A stretch of DNA of 6,713 bases from an uncultured Mollicutes bacterium (lineage in GTDB: Bacteria; Bacillota_I; Bacilli_A; Acholeplasmatales; Anaeroplasmataceae). The stretch spans positions 1 through 6,713 of the forward strand of contig CAMWJY010000049.1 in NCBI GenBank assembly GCA_947174685.1. Reading direction: 5' to 3'. The first letter of the stretch is position 1; each line of letters opens with the position of its first letter. This document shows, piece after piece, positions 6,280 through 6,713 of the stretch. The notes below the pieces were generated by a model. That model did not search any database. It saw only the letters and a program-made list of their open reading frames with translations, and was not told the origin of the DNA. Made by a program: the position numbers and the translations under genes.

Positions 6280-6713
6280 ATGATCGCAAGCATCGTTGTG
6301 GACATTGCTGCCAAACAAGTGAATCAAACCTTTGATTATATGGTTCCATCTCATCTGGAGGATATCATTCAGGTTGGCTATAGAGTCCGTGTGATCTTTG
6401 GAAGACGTACAGTTTTAGGCTTTGTAGTGGAGCTAAAGGATAAAACAGATTTTAAGAAAAGCTTACGTGAAATCAGTGATGTTGTAGATGTTTATCCTGT
6501 TTTGAATGAAGAATTTGTAAATTTAGCCAGGTTTATTGCAAATCATAATTTTTCTTATTATGCTGTTGCGTTACAGACAATGATTCCATCAGCTTTAAAA
6601 ATCAAATACCAAAAGGTTGCCAGAGTAAAAGAGGTTCCTTCAAACCTGGAGGATATCTTTAAAGGTAAAAAAGAAATTATTATTGATAATAAAACACCTG
6701 ATGAATTAGAAAG
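6280..6713 (+). CDS. priA: Primosomal protein N' (replication restart helicase PriA), N-terminal part (3' truncated by window)
   Basis: The frame is open from ATG 6280 to the window end, giving 144 of the usual 730-810 residues. PriA recognises abandoned replication forks and D-loops and reloads the replicative helicase. The visible part is the N-terminal 3'-end DNA-binding domain. It begins MIASIVVDIAAKQVNQTFDY and has FDYMVP (about 18-23) and VGYRVRVIFGRRTVLGFVVEL (about 32-52), a typical family signature. The winged-helix linker region starts around residue 110, and the helicase motifs lie beyond the window. The ATG at 6280 is preferred because AAAGGA (6265-6270) lies 9 bases upstream, while ATGs at 6270 and 6275 run into TGA at once. 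The gene follows a riboswitch-controlled terminator, an unusual form of control for priA. In other Firmicutes priA often lies just upstream of def and fmt, so downstream genes may explain the regulation. Confidence 0.93.
   Translation, partial: MIASIVVDIAAKQVNQTFDYMVPSHLEDIIQVGYRVRVIFGRRTVLGFVVELKDKTDFKKSLREISDVVDVYPVLNEEFVNLARFIANHNFSYYAVALQTMIPSALKIKYQKVARVKEVPSNLEDIFKGKKEIIIDNKTPDELE

Noticed and set aside
6047..6349. A 100-codon open frame on the minus strand
   Set aside because: It is antisense to the promoter, riboswitch, terminator and the start of priA, with no ribosome binding site or family resemblance.
1..6713. CRISPR array, tRNA, rRNA, insertion sequence or phage genes
   Set aside because: No regularly spaced repeats, cloverleaf-like segments, transposase-like reading frames or terminal inverted repeats were seen on either strand.

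Overview
The window is a stretch of AT-rich bacterial chromosome with tightly packed genes, AT-rich sigma-A-type promoters (extended -10 boxes at two of the three) and U-tailed intrinsic terminators. Stop codons are TAA or TAG, and no in-frame TGA occurs in the coding regions, so the standard code fits. Low GC, a fermentative AdhE, a Gram-positive-style membrane-anchored M60 protease and an S-box type riboswitch point to a host-associated anaerobic Firmicute. Erysipelotrichia-like or related Bacilli is my best guess, an inference from gene style rather than from a marker gene.

Layout, all on the + strand. (1) 1-959: the 3' end of adhE, coding for the iron alcohol dehydrogenase half of the bifunctional enzyme. 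One base after its stop comes a yhbY-family ribosome-assembly RNA-binding gene (961-1263), and the pair ends at a strong terminator (1290-1338). (2) 1362-5336: a self-contained unit with its own extended -10 promoter, one giant gene (1418-5299) and its own terminator. The gene encodes a 1293-residue type II membrane-anchored M60 (enhancin/mucinase-like) zinc metalloprotease. It has a roughly 100-residue Lys/Thr/Ala-rich cytoplasmic tail and several extracellular carbohydrate-binding-like modules. (3) 5363-5988: a promoter and a small polytopic membrane protein of unknown function. (4) 6088-6713: a promoter, a compact SAM-sensing (S-box superfamily) riboswitch with an overlapping antiterminator and terminator, and the first 144 codons of priA, which runs off the window.

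The most unusual element is the leader of priA. It has the SAM-I core: a GAAGA/TCTTC P2 stem with a kink-turn, GCAACC, a short P3 and GGTGCTAA. Its P2 loop and J3/4 can form a perfect 5-6 bp pseudoknot with a sequence different from that of textbook S-boxes. The normal SAM-I P4 hairpin is missing, which recalls the SAM-I/IV and SAM-IV variants. Four alternating CCAT/ATGG blocks give a simple OFF switch. SAM control directly in front of a replication-restart helicase is not the usual placement for this riboswitch class.

The genes do not form one pathway. Fermentation (adhE), ribosome maturation (yhbY), host glycoprotein attack (M60) and replication restart (priA) are separate transcription units, so the M60 gene looks like an accessory cargo gene between housekeeping genes.
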